A stretch of DNA of 32,134 nucleotides from Sporolactobacillus sp. THM7-7 (GTDB taxonomy: Bacteria > Bacillota > Bacilli > Bacillales > Sporolactobacillaceae), in contig NZ_SEMB01000033.1 of NCBI RefSeq assembly GCF_004153225.1, positions 4,986-37,119 on the forward strand, in the 5' to 3' direction. Shown piece by piece: positions 1 to 7,781 of the stretch (the stretch's first letter is position 1; each line of letters begins with the position of its first letter). The position numbers and the translations under genes were made by a program. The notes under the pieces were generated by a model. The model saw nothing but the letters and a program-made list of their open reading frames with translations. It was not told where the DNA came from and did not search any database.

Positions 1-843
1 ATGTCTGGCCGGGAATCGCAGAATGTAAGCCCGGAATGGCAGAATGTCTGGCTGAAATCGCAGAATGTAAGCCTGAAACGGCAGAATGTCTGGCCGGGAA
101 TCGCAGAATGTAAGCCTGAAACGGCAGAATGTCTGGCCGGGAATCGCTGAATGTAAGCTCGATACGGCAGAACGTCTGGCTGAAATCACAGAATGTAAGC
201 CCGATACGGCAGAATGTCTGGCTGAAATCACAGAATGTAAGCCCGGAACTGCAGAATGTCTGGCTGAAATCGCAGAATGTAAGCCTGAAACGGCAGAATG
301 TCTGGCTGAAATCACGGAATGTAAGCCTGAAACGGCAGAATATCTGGCTGAAATCACGGAATGTAAGCTCGATACGGCAGAACGTCTAGCCGGGAATCGC
401 TGAATGTAAGCCCGAAATGGCAGAATGTCTGGCTGAAATCACAGAATGTAAGCTCGATACGGCAGAATGTTTGGCTGAAATCACAGAATGTAAGCCTGAT
501 ACGGCAGAATGTCTGGCCGGGAATCGCAGAATGTAAGCCCGGAATGGCAGAATGTCTGGCTGAAATCGCAGAATGTAAGCCTGAAACGGCAGAATGTCTG
601 GCCGGGAATCGCAGAATGTAAGCCTGAAACGGCAGAATATCTGGCTGAAATCACAGAATGTAAGCTCGATACGGCAGAACGTCTAGCCGGGAATCGCTGA
701 ATGTAAGCCCGAAATGGCAGAATGTCCGACTGAAATCGCAGATGCAAGCCCGAAATGGCAGAATGTCTGGCTGAAATCGCAGAATGCAAGCTCAAAATGG
801 CAGAATATCTGGCTGAAATCACAGAATGTAAGCTCAAAATGGC
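1..843. repeat. Minisatellite: 20 alternating pairs of ~21-bp units
   Basis: The stretch is an unbroken tandem array, cut by the window edge. Two unit types alternate strictly: type A (agaatgtctggctgaaatcgc, 21 nt, or a 22-nt form containing ggccgggaatcgc) and type B (agaatgtaagcctgaaacggc). I count 20 A and 20 B units, the first A truncated. Higher-order copies exist: bases 1-125 recur exactly at 509-633, and 337-421 recur at 634-718 with one difference. Long ORFs cross the array in several frames. However, the 22-nt units and one 20-nt unit (740-759) shift the frame, no ribosome site leads in, and the predicted peptides change register, so I treat it as non-coding. I do not recognise the family. 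Confidence 0.93.
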
Positions 844-932
844 AGAATAGGAATAAGGAATCAACCCCTGCTTAAAGAGTAGCGGGGCGCGGATCAACCC
901 GTTTGAGACACCGTTTAAAAGGGGCGGATGCC

Positions 933-1097
933 ATGAAACGCTGGGCGGTATTGTTGCTGTTCCTTCTCGCTATGTTCTGTTTCTATCATTATCTTCTCGG
1001 CATGATGCATTTGGAGTCCCTGTTCTTCACCGGCGCCCTCTTCTTCGCGATCATTGTCCTGCTTGTCCGTCTACTCACTCTGCAGCAAAAAAAATAA
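933..1097 (+). CDS. Small two-helix membrane protein, unknown function
   Basis: This encodes 54 residues starting MKRWAVLLL and ending LTLQQKK. A purine-rich site (aaaaggggcgg, 917-927) lies about 5 nt before this ATG. That favours it over an in-frame TTG at 903, which has no site. Two hydrophobic stretches (about residues 4-22 and 29-48) predict two membrane helices with a basic tail. It is convergent with pepF, and the last codons overlap the pepF-side terminator. I do not recognise a family. It could be a lineage-specific small membrane protein; coding status rests on the ribosome site and the clean helix pattern only. Confidence 0.55.
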   Translation: MKRWAVLLLFLLAMFCFYHYLLGMMHLESLFFTGALFFAIIVLLVRLLTLQQKK

Positions 1098-1119
1098 CCC
1101 TTCAAAAAAAGGGGGTTAT
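1087..1119 (-). terminator. Intrinsic terminator downstream of pepF
   Basis: Read on the minus strand, ATAACCC pairs with GGGTTAT (1113-1119 with 1094-1100) and a run of seven T follows (1087-1093). It lies 115 nt beyond the pepF stop and overlaps the end of the convergent small gene. Confidence 0.7.
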
Positions 1120-1152
1120 GAAAAACCGGAGCAAGAGTCGCTTCGGTTTTTC
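1120..1152. terminator. Bidirectional terminator between convergent genes
   Basis: A 13-bp stem (gaaaaaccggagc with gcttcggtttttc, one G-T pair) closes a 7-nt loop. Its outer A-T pairs supply a T-run on either strand. It can end both the 933-1097 transcript and the pepF transcript. Confidence 0.65.
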
Positions 1153-1232
1153 GCGTTTCGTGAGAACGTGTCAAATTCGGCGTATGACCGCAACACTTGC
1201 CAGTCGGCAAGTTGTTCTTCATCGATTCACTT

Positions 1233-3041
1233 TTACATTAATTGTTCCATACTGTCCAGCACCTGGGCGAAGGCATCCATCGCCTGCTGAATCGGCGCGG
1301 ATTCTGCCATGTTCACGCCCGCCTTCTTCAGAACTTCGATGGGATAGTCCGAACTTCCAGCCTTTAAATAATTTTTATACCGTTCGACGGCCGAATCCCC
1401 CTCTTCGAGAATCTGCCTGGAAAGCGAAGCGGCGGCACTGTAACCGGTCGCGTACTGATATACATAATAATTGTAGTAGAAATGGGGGATTCTCGCCCAT
1501 TCAAGACCGATTTCCTTGTCGACGACGATATCTTCCCCAAAATACGTTTTATTCAAATCATAGTACGTATGCGTCAGAAAGTCGGCGGTCAGCGCCTCTC
1601 CGGCACGAGCTCTTTCATGGACGATGTGTTCGAACTCGGCAAACATCGTCTGCCGGAAGACGGTCGCTTTGAAGCCTTCCAGCTGATTATTCAGCAGATA
1701 TAGCTTTTTCTTTTTATCAGTCATCGTCTCGAGCAAGTAGTGATTCAGCAGCGCTTCGTTGCATGTCGAAGCCACTTCTGCGACAAAAATTGAGTAATCC
1801 GCATACGGATAAGGCTGAAACTTGCGCGAGTAATAGCTGTGCATAGAGTGCCCCAATTCATGTGCCAGTGTAAACACGCTGTTAATGTTATCCTGCCAGT
1901 TCAGGAGAATGTACGGCATCGTACCGTACGCACCGCTCGAGTAACCGCCGCTTCTTTTGTTCTTCGTTTCCCTGACATCGATCCAGCGTTTTCTGAAACC
2001 CTCGCGAATGACGTCGAGGTAGTCTTCTCCGAGGGGCGCGAGTCCTTTTAACACAAGTTCCTTCGCTTCATCATAAGTAACTTCAAACTTCGTGTCGGGA
2101 ACAAGCGGAGCATAAAGATCATACATATGCAGTTCATCGACGTTCAGCGCCTTCTTCCTGAGCCGGACGTACCGGTACATAAGGGGAAGATTGTCATGAA
2201 CTGTCTGAATCAGATTGTCGTAAACCGTTTCCGGTATATTGTTCCGGAACAGGGCGGCCTCCCGCGCCGTTCTGTATTTTCTGGCCTGCGCGTAGAAATT
2301 ATCTCGCTTGATCTGCCCGCTCAATGTCGACGCCAGCGTGTTTTTGAAAGACCCGTAAGTCGCGTAAATGCCCTTGAACGTTTCTTGACGTACCCGCCGG
2401 TCTTCACTCTCCATCAGCCGGCTGTACCGTCCGTGGGTGATTTCCACCTCGCGGCCGTTTTCATCCTTGATTTTTGGAAACTTCAGATCGGCATTGTTCA
2501 GCATGCCGAACGTTGTCGAAGAGGCATCCGTTACCTCGCTCGCCGCCGCAAGGAGCGCTTCTTTTTCGGCGTCAAGCACGTGAGGACGTGTGCGGGTAAT
2601 TTCATCCAAGGCATGTCGGTAAAGCTGCAGATCTTCATTTTTATTCACATATGCGTGCAGCGTCTCCGGATCAATCGCCAGAATTTCCGGTACAACAAAA
2701 GCGAGCTTGCTGCCGGCGACAGTGACGAGATTGCCGGCACGGTCATGCAGCGCCTGATAAGTCGTATTGGCCGTATCTTCATCCGATTTCATATGCGCAT
2801 AGACGTACACTTGATACATGAGCGCCGTCAACTCGTCCTGCTTTTTCAGTAAAGCGAGCAGCGTCTCGGATGATTCGCCGAGCTTGCCTTTGTACGATTC
2901 GACCTCAGGAATAAGATCCTTCACTTTCTGAAAGGCGGCTTCCCAAGCCTCGATATTCGGATAGATCGCCTCAAGATCCCACGTTTCTTCTTTCGGCACC
3001 TCGTCTCTTGTCGGGAGCGCGATTGTTTTTTCTTCAGCCAT
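1233..3041 (-). CDS. pepF: Oligoendopeptidase F (M3B zinc metallopeptidase)
   Basis: This 602-residue cytoplasmic zinc peptidase has the usual length for PepF. The catalytic motif HELGH is at residues 394-398, and the downstream helix AEVASTCNEALL carries the expected third zinc ligand near Glu422. The mostly helical N-terminal lobe precedes it, as in the M3B family. PepF cleaves peptides of roughly 7-17 residues, so it would trim peptides imported by the Opp system encoded in this window. The ribosome site GGAGGT lies 9 nt before the ATG. It follows coiA on the same strand with a 134-nt gap, as in B. subtilis, and ends at two hairpin terminators. No oddities seen. Confidence 0.96.
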   Translation of the reverse strand: MAEEKTIALPTRDEVPKEETWDLEAIYPNIEAWEAAFQKVKDLIPEVESYKGKLGESSETLLALLKKQDELTALMYQVYVYAHMKSDEDTANTTYQALHDRAGNLVTVAGSKLAFVVPEILAIDPETLHAYVNKNEDLQLYRHALDEITRTRPHVLDAEKEALLAAASEVTDASSTTFGMLNNADLKFPKIKDENGREVEITHGRYSRLMESEDRRVRQETFKGIYATYGSFKNTLASTLSGQIKRDNFYAQARKYRTAREAALFRNNIPETVYDNLIQTVHDNLPLMYRYVRLRKKALNVDELHMYDLYAPLVPDTKFEVTYDEAKELVLKGLAPLGEDYLDVIREGFRKRWIDVRETKNKRSGGYSSGAYGTMPYILLNWQDNINSVFTLAHELGHSMHSYYSRKFQPYPYADYSIFVAEVASTCNEALLNHYLLETMTDKKKKLYLLNNQLEGFKATVFRQTMFAEFEHIVHERARAGEALTADFLTHTYYDLNKTYFGEDIVVDKEIGLEWARIPHFYYNYYVYQYATGYSAAASLSRQILEEGDSAVERYKNYLKAGSSDYPIEVLKKAGVNMAESAPIQQAMDAFAQVLDSMEQLM

Positions 3042-3175
3042 TAACGATGCACCTCCGTGTCATTCAAAAATTGCAAGAAGCTTTCGAGTCCGGGAAGATC
3101 CGTTTCGAATCCTTCTCATACGTCAATCTTATTCTATCCTACTTCTTTTTCCATTTTTGCGCAAAAATTTGGTAT

Positions 3176-4396
3176 TTACATCGGCCGTTCCAGACGCTCC
3201 AGCATCCGCCGGTCTTCTTTCAGCAGTTCATCAATAGGCAAACGATGATTGAACGTTGCGGACGCCCGGTATGCACCTCCCGCCTTTTTTACTGCTCCCA
3301 ATAAAACCAGCTGGTTTAAATACGTCTCAATGAGCTGTCCGAGACTGCGCTTCGGACAAAGAGGCAGGCGCCGCATAGAAAACAGCTTTCTTGCGTGATG
3401 ATTCTGCCGACAGAAGCAGAGATAAAGATGGATCAGCGTCTTGGCTGAGAAACACCCCGAAAGGCTTCGTATCATGAAATAAACCCACATCTGCCATAAA
3501 TAAGGCGGTGTCTGCAAATGAATGTAATCTTCATGAGGCAGGCCGACAAACGCGGGGTAATAGGAAAAATCCAGCCTCATTCGATAAGCTAGCGTACGAA
3601 TCAGATATTCCGTATCTCCGCAGCGAATGGATGGAGCGAGGCGTTGCTGTTTTTTCCGGGCTAGCCATTTTTGTTTAAAGGTGTCTGAAAAGAAGGGAAA
3701 AGTCGGGGTCACTACTTGAAAAGGCCGAATATTCCGCAAAGAATGACTGATTTCCTGGGCAATAAATAATGTTTCGGAGGCAGCATGAAGATGCGCCGCA
3801 AAGGAAAACACTTTTTCATTCGGATCATAGTAGCAGACATAGTAGGAAGAAGAAAAAGGATACGCCCCAGCCGGACTCGTCATCGCATAGCGAATCGTCA
3901 TCGGTTCAAAACCCGTCAGCCGGGTGAACGCCCCCCATCGTTTCCGCCTCGTGCTTCCGAGTATCCAGGCCGGATCAATGCCCTGGCTGAGATAACCGAG
4001 CGTCCGTCGAATAAAGGTTTCCTCCGGGATGGTACTGCACTGGTATTCAAAAGCGGTCGGGTGAATGCCGGGAAGATAAACATCCGGGCGCTGGCGCAAA
4101 TCCGGAAAATATCGTTCCAGCTTCGGCGCCCGTCCATGACGGCCCGCCCATAGATACAAATCCGCTTTGCCTGTCACATGCCCCGGTGTCTCTGGTTCCG
4201 TTTCAATCAGACAGGCCTCATCCGTATGGTGGGCAAAATGCCATTTTTTCTTCCTTCCCAGTTTTAGAATGACGGGCGAGCGACAGACAGGGCAATAAAA
4301 TCGGCGGGAAGCTCTTAAAGTCTGAAGTTCCGTGAGGGTGTAAGCCGGAGGAATCAGAGAAATTAGACGACCGTCATCCATCTTGGCCATCAGCAT
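3176..4396 (-). CDS. coiA: Competence protein CoiA
   Basis: The protein has 406 residues from the start MLMAKMDDGR. Near the N-terminus is the CoiA-type segment FYCPVCRSPVILKLGRKKKW followed by HFAHH, a Cys-X2-Cys zinc-type element ahead of the nuclease-like domain. The aromatic-rich C-terminal half is typical of CoiA. CoiA is a competence-induced protein needed for transformation, with a proposed role in processing incoming DNA. The open frame extends upstream to a TTG at 4573, but that codon lies inside the T-run of the mecA terminator. A GAAGG site sits 10 nt before the ATG at 4396, so I place the start there. The gene lies between mecA and pepF, the B. subtilis arrangement. The C-terminus looks intact. 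Confidence 0.9.
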   Translation of the reverse strand: MLMAKMDDGRLISLIPPAYTLTELQTLRASRRFYCPVCRSPVILKLGRKKKWHFAHHTDEACLIETEPETPGHVTGKADLYLWAGRHGRAPKLERYFPDLRQRPDVYLPGIHPTAFEYQCSTIPEETFIRRTLGYLSQGIDPAWILGSTRRKRWGAFTRLTGFEPMTIRYAMTSPAGAYPFSSSYYVCYYDPNEKVFSFAAHLHAASETLFIAQEISHSLRNIRPFQVVTPTFPFFSDTFKQKWLARKKQQRLAPSIRCGDTEYLIRTLAYRMRLDFSYYPAFVGLPHEDYIHLQTPPYLWQMWVYFMIRSLSGCFSAKTLIHLYLCFCRQNHHARKLFSMRRLPLCPKRSLGQLIETYLNQLVLLGAVKKAGGAYRASATFNHRLPIDELLKEDRRMLERLERPM

Positions 4397-4570
4397 CGTA
4401 TCACAACCTTCAATCCATCCATAAAATAAGGAGATAGATCCATATTCGACATCAATCCGGCAAATCCTTCTAATGCAGATAAAGAAAAACTGATCGATAA
4501 GGAGGTCCTCAACAGAACCGGGATTTTCATTTTCTGATAAATAAACCGGCAGAAATACTTTTTTCGCGTA

Positions 4571-4604
4571 CAAAAAAAGAGACCTCCATCTTAGCCCGAT
4601 CTCT
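4571..4604 (-). terminator. Intrinsic terminator downstream of mecA
   Basis: On the minus strand AGAGATC pairs with GGTCTCT (one G-T pair) across a 13-nt loop and a run of seven T follows. It separates mecA from coiA and shows that the long in-frame extension of coiA is not its true N-terminus. Confidence 0.75.
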
Positions 4605-4692
4605 GGAAAGCCATTTTCTGAATTTCATGAGGAAAAATCATGTTTTGATTATCATATGTATGCCAGCCATTTCCTCCGGCATACTGAGTATC

Positions 4693-5397
4693 TTATGGAT
4701 TCATCGGAAAATGGCGGCTAATCGTCTCAAGTGCTCGCTCATGAATCAGTTCTTTGCCGTATTCCTGCAGCACGTAAGCCGTCACATCCGTATCAAGGCC
4801 GTATTCAAGCAATCGGCTGAGATCATCGTCCTGCCGATCGTCCGACAGCTCATCGGGAAACCACGCATTAAGGTAATACTTCCCTTTATAGGCATATAAT
4901 GTTGTATCCATGGATTCATTACGAAACGCATGGCTCAGCGCAATCAAATCTTCAATATCTTCAAACTCGATGATAAACGAAATGCCATCCCCGTCTTCCA
5001 TACCGGACATTCGATTCGTCTCGTTCTTCTCCTCGTTTTTCTGCCTTTTCTGATTTTCCTTTTCTCTAGAAATGTATTTCCCCGCTTCCTCGCTTACAGG
5101 AATGTCTATGCGCCTGTCTTTGGATACAGGAAGCTGCAGATTTGTTCCGTCTTGTGAAAGCTGAGCTTTCGTTACAATGATCTCCATGCCCTTCTCCAGA
5201 GCCTGTACTTGTATCCATAACGGACCTTCCAGCGTAAAGGATTCTTTTCGGTGCGCTTCTTCCATCATCTGCCAAAACAATTCTTCGCTTCGATCGCGGT
5301 TATACCAGATCTCTTCCCGGTCAAATCCGCGGTCTTCAATATCGAGATAGCTAATGTAAAACTTAAGGGTATACTCGTTAATCCGCTCGATTTTCAT
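4693..5397 (-). CDS. mecA: Adaptor protein MecA
   Basis: This 234-residue adaptor delivers substrates such as ComK to the ClpC-ClpP protease. It has the MecA N-terminal substrate-binding domain (MKIERINEYTLKFYISYLD, then the DRGFDREEIWYNR segment), an acidic/basic linker around residues 105-130, and the C-terminal ClpC-binding domain starting near FIIEFEDIEDLI. Length is close to the B. subtilis protein (218 aa), with a slightly longer linker. The ribosome site GGGAGAGG precedes the ATG. It stands between a TerC-family gene and coiA, as in B. subtilis, and has its own terminator. Confidence 0.96.
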   Translation of the reverse strand: MKIERINEYTLKFYISYLDIEDRGFDREEIWYNRDRSEELFWQMMEEAHRKESFTLEGPLWIQVQALEKGMEIIVTKAQLSQDGTNLQLPVSKDRRIDIPVSEEAGKYISREKENQKRQKNEEKNETNRMSGMEDGDGISFIIEFEDIEDLIALSHAFRNESMDTTLYAYKGKYYLNAWFPDELSDDRQDDDLSRLLEYGLDTDVTAYVLQEYGKELIHERALETISRHFPMNP

Positions 5398-5685
5398 CGT
5401 AATCCTCTCCCTTCTTCATCGTCAGACACGGGGAGTGACTGCCATCGGATGGACCCATTGCTTCCTATGATTCTATTGTATGATAAATCAATAATGAATG
5501 AAATAAAAATCACACACGATGCAAAATATTCCGCACTTGCCTCTTATCCATTTTTTTCATATTACTACCCGAAGCATCTGATTATGCCTGTCAGACTGTC
5601 TTTTATCCCCCAAATCAAATGAGACGGAATGATTCGGGACAAGTTCGCATAAGTTGAAACGAAACGGAAGAATGGGGGATTCAGC

Positions 5686-6369
5686 ATGTCCGATGAGCTT
5701 GGCGCTTTGTTATTTATTCTGAAAATCATTTTTATTGACATCGTTCTCGGGGGCGATAATGCGGTCGTCATTGCTCTGGCCTGTCGGCGGCTTCCGGAAA
5801 AACAGCGGAACCGCGCGATTTTTATCGGCACGTTTCTGGCAGTCATCGTTCGCATCGGTCTGACGGCGATGGTCGTTTCATTGCTCAACATCCCTTACCT
5901 TCTGCTAGCCGGAGGGATTTTCCTGATTCTTATCGCCTTTCGCCTCATCATGAACAAAGAGGAAAAACATCATGTCAAAGCCGGCACATCCCTTTTTTCA
6001 GCGATCCGGACCATTGTTTTCGCCGACATTGTCATGGGTCTTGATAATATGCTGGCCATCGCCGGCGCCTCAAAAGGAAATATCGGATTCATTGCCATCG
6101 GACTGCTTATTTCTGTGCCGATTATCGTTTGGGGAAGCAAGTTAATCCTGATTGCCATGGAACGCTTTCCCGTACTCATTTATGCAGGCGGAGGGATTCT
6201 CGTCTATACCGCTGCAGAAATGATTATGAGCGAGCCGAAACTGAGTCCTTTTTTCTCAAACTATCAGCACTTCGCGGCGCTTTTTCCTGCATTGTTGATT
6301 GCCCTTATCGTGACGATCGGCTGGTTTTCAAACCTCGTACTCTCGAATCAGCTGTCCGATAAATCGTGA
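5686..6369 (+). CDS. yjbE: TerC/YjbE-family integral membrane protein
   Basis: The protein has 227 residues and about seven hydrophobic segments. The two internal repeats carry the family signature of acidic residues in the membrane: DIVLGGDNAVVIALACR near residue 20 and ADIVMGLDNMLAIAGASKG near residue 112. TerC relatives in B. subtilis (MeeF, MeeY) export manganese, notably to metallate secreted enzymes; the specific role of YjbE is not settled, so metal export is inferred from family only. The start ATG follows GGGGGA with normal spacing. It is convergent with spx, sharing a bidirectional terminator, and divergent from mecA; this neighbourhood supports the yjbE assignment. Confidence 0.88.
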   Translation: MSDELGALLFILKIIFIDIVLGGDNAVVIALACRRLPEKQRNRAIFIGTFLAVIVRIGLTAMVVSLLNIPYLLLAGGIFLILIAFRLIMNKEEKHHVKAGTSLFSAIRTIVFADIVMGLDNMLAIAGASKGNIGFIAIGLLISVPIIVWGSKLILIAMERFPVLIYAGGGILVYTAAEMIMSEPKLSPFFSNYQHFAALFPALLIALIVTIGWFSNLVLSNQLSDKS

Positions 6370-6435
6370 AAGTACACATGGAAGAAAAACAGCGAAGCAA
6401 ACCCGGCCCCGACTGAGCCTCATCTCTTTTGCTCA

Positions 6436-6504
6436 CAAAAAAAGTTTCTCCCCATATACCGGCCGCGGGTGGCGGCAAACGGTTTGAGCAGAAACTTCTT
6501 TTTT
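6436..6504. terminator. Bidirectional terminator between yjbE and spx
   Basis: AAGTTTCT pairs with AGAAACTT as an outer stem. Inside it gccgc pairs with gcggc, flanked by ccg/cgg. An A-run precedes and a T-run follows, so the structure can terminate both convergent transcripts. Confidence 0.7.
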
Positions 6505-6591
6505 AACAAATCGGTTTTCTTGTCCCGTACGCGAAAACACGGAAAAAAACACCTTGAGAAACATGGTGCCAAAGGCGAAGCCGTGCCAGTT

Positions 6592-6987
6592 TTAATTAAC
6601 GAGACGCTGCGCTTCCTGCAATTGAAAGGTCCGAACCTTTCTCGGGAGGAAACGACGGATTTCATCGTCATTATACCCGACCTGAAGACGCTTATCATCA
6701 AGCATAATCGGACGCCTCAGCAAGCCCGGATTTTCCCTGATCAGTTCATATAGGTCCTGGATGGACATCGCGTCCAGTTGTATATTCAGTTCCTGAAAAG
6801 CTTTAGAACGGGTGGAAATGATTTCATCGGTACCGTCTTCGGTCATACGGAGAATATCTTTAATTTCTTCAATGGACAACGGTTCTGAGAAGATATTCCG
6901 TTCTTTGAAAGGTATGTCATGCGCTTTCAGCCATGCTTTCGCCTTTCTGCATGAGGTACAGCTTGGAGATGTATATAGTGTGACCAT
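6592..6987 (-). CDS. spx: Redox-sensing transcription regulator Spx
   Basis: This 131-residue ArsC-family protein binds the RNA polymerase alpha C-terminal domain and reprograms transcription under disulfide stress. The redox switch Cys10-X-X-Cys13 (CTSC), Gly52 (alpha contact) and the Arg91-Arg92 pair are all present. The length equals the B. subtilis protein. AGGAGGG lies 6-7 nt before the ATG. Spx is degraded by ClpXP with the YjbH adaptor; YjbH is not in the window. Neighbours mecA and yjbE match B. subtilis. Confidence 0.97.
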   Translation of the reverse strand: MVTLYTSPSCTSCRKAKAWLKAHDIPFKERNIFSEPLSIEEIKDILRMTEDGTDEIISTRSKAFQELNIQLDAMSIQDLYELIRENPGLLRRPIMLDDKRLQVGYNDDEIRRFLPRKVRTFQLQEAQRLVN

Positions 6988-7040
6988 CTTTCACCCTCCT
7001 TTGGAATAAGGACTTCCCGTCCTCTTACCCCTTGATTATT

Positions 7041-7069
7041 ATTATATAATAATACTTCTAAATTGGCTA
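7041..7069 (-). promoter_or_regulatory. Candidate sigma-A promoter of spx with a palindrome over the -10
   Basis: On the minus strand TAGCCA, a 17-nt spacer and a perfect TATAAT lie about 55 nt before the spx start. The -10 is embedded in an 18-bp perfect palindrome (7037-7054). The -35 matches only 4 of 6. Confidence 0.45.
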
Positions 7070-7256
7070 GTCCTTTTTTGATAAGAAAAATTTTTTCTTT
7101 CTTTTTCCCTAATACGTATTTTCCCCATAAATCGTAAAAAGAAACATCATTTCTCAATTATTTGTATCAAAGAAAAACCTGACGATCGGCCGTGTCTGAC
7201 ACCGGCTGAGCCTGAATTTTTCTTATTCTTGGAGATTTAATCCTTTTTTAACGTAT

Positions 7257-7286
7257 AAAAAAGGACCCTCCTATGAAGGAAAGTCC
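7257..7286 (-). terminator. Intrinsic terminator of the 41-aa gene
   Basis: On the minus strand GGACTTTCCT pairs with AGGAGGGTCC (two T-G pairs) around a tcat loop and is followed by six T. It lies about 55 nt after the stop of the small gene at 7343-7468. Confidence 0.75.
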
Positions 7287-7342
7287 CCGCATCCTCAAAA
7301 TCAGAGGCTTATATGGAAACCGACCGTCTTTCCTGCCGCTTA

Positions 7343-7468
7343 TTACGCCGGTAATTTCAGATTCGTTGTCGGCGCATCCTGAGATTTCGGCTGCCACTGT
7401 CCGAGCGTTTCTTTCAGCCATTTTCTGATCGAATGCTTGCGTCTGCGCCTGACTTCTCTTTGTTTCAC
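7343..7468 (-). CDS. Very small basic protein, 41 aa, unknown
   Basis: A GTG start opens 41 codons ending in TAA; the product begins MKQREVRRRRKHSIRKWLKE and ends NLKLPA. The first 20 residues are strongly basic and could form an amphipathic helix; the tail is polar. The evidence for coding is the full transcription unit around it: AGGAGG 9 nt before the GTG, a promoter candidate (7520-7548) and an intrinsic terminator (7257-7286). I do not recognise a family. A nucleic-acid-binding or adaptor role would be speculation. It lies just upstream of spx on the same strand but has its own terminator. Confidence 0.7.
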   Translation of the reverse strand: MKQREVRRRRKHSIRKWLKETLGQWQPKSQDAPTTNLKLPA

Positions 7469-7519
7469 AGATTATCGCCTCCTTTATTTTATCCGGTGTC
7501 CGTTTACTATATAGTGTTT

Positions 7520-7548
7520 ATTCTTTATCTTTCTAACCTCATTGTCAA
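7520..7548 (-). promoter_or_regulatory. Candidate sigma-A promoter for the 41-aa gene
   Basis: On the minus strand TTGACA (perfect), a 17-nt spacer and AAGAAT (4 of 6). Transcription would begin near the 10-bp palindrome actatatagt (7506-7515), about 45 nt before the GTG start. Confidence 0.45.
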
Positions 7549-7566
7549 CCCGTTCTGCCGTCTTTG

Positions 7567-7695
7567 TCAAGACTCTCCCGATATCCCTGCTCTCAAAAAG
7601 AAAAACATTTTCTCAATAAGTGTCGAAATTTGTCTTTCAAAAACCGTCTTCATTTGTTCGATCGAAGGATCGGACTCACCGGCCGGATCAATCAT
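7567..7695 (-). CDS. Doubtful 42-aa ORF, possible decayed small gene
   Basis: From an ATG the frame encodes MIDPAGESDPSIEQMKTVFE and then a helix-like stretch ending AGISGES. The composition looks protein-like. The same frame continues upstream for 19 more codons to a TAA. Ten codons beyond that it reaches an ATG overlapping the stop of the thioredoxin gene (ATGA at 7782-7785). This suggests a once longer, translationally coupled gene interrupted by one nonsense codon. No ribosome site precedes the internal ATG. It may equally be chance. Family not recognised. Confidence 0.25.
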   Translation of the reverse strand: MIDPAGESDPSIEQMKTVFERQISTLIEKMFFFLRAGISGES

Positions 7696-7781
7696 ATGGT
7701 TTATCTCATACAGCTTTTCTGGTCGCCGGTCGGATTTGTCCTCTGCTTTATTTTATGTTGCAGAAAAGCGGGCCGTGTGCG

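Noticed and set aside
86-403. 105-aa ORF across the minisatellite (and 138-aa ORF at 481-897 on the other strand)
   Set aside because: Both are by-products of a repeat unit near 21 nt; register changes at 22-nt units, and neither has a convincing ribosome site.
1-843. CRISPR array
   Set aside because: There are no unique spacers; every unit is a variant of two similar 21-mers and no cas gene is present.
2127-2852. 241-aa plus-strand ORF inside pepF
   Set aside because: It is a shadow of the well-supported PepF frame, without a ribosome site or family resemblance.
4397-4573. N-terminal extension of CoiA (59 extra residues)
   Set aside because: Its TTG start lies in the T-run of the mecA terminator and the residues do not resemble CoiA.
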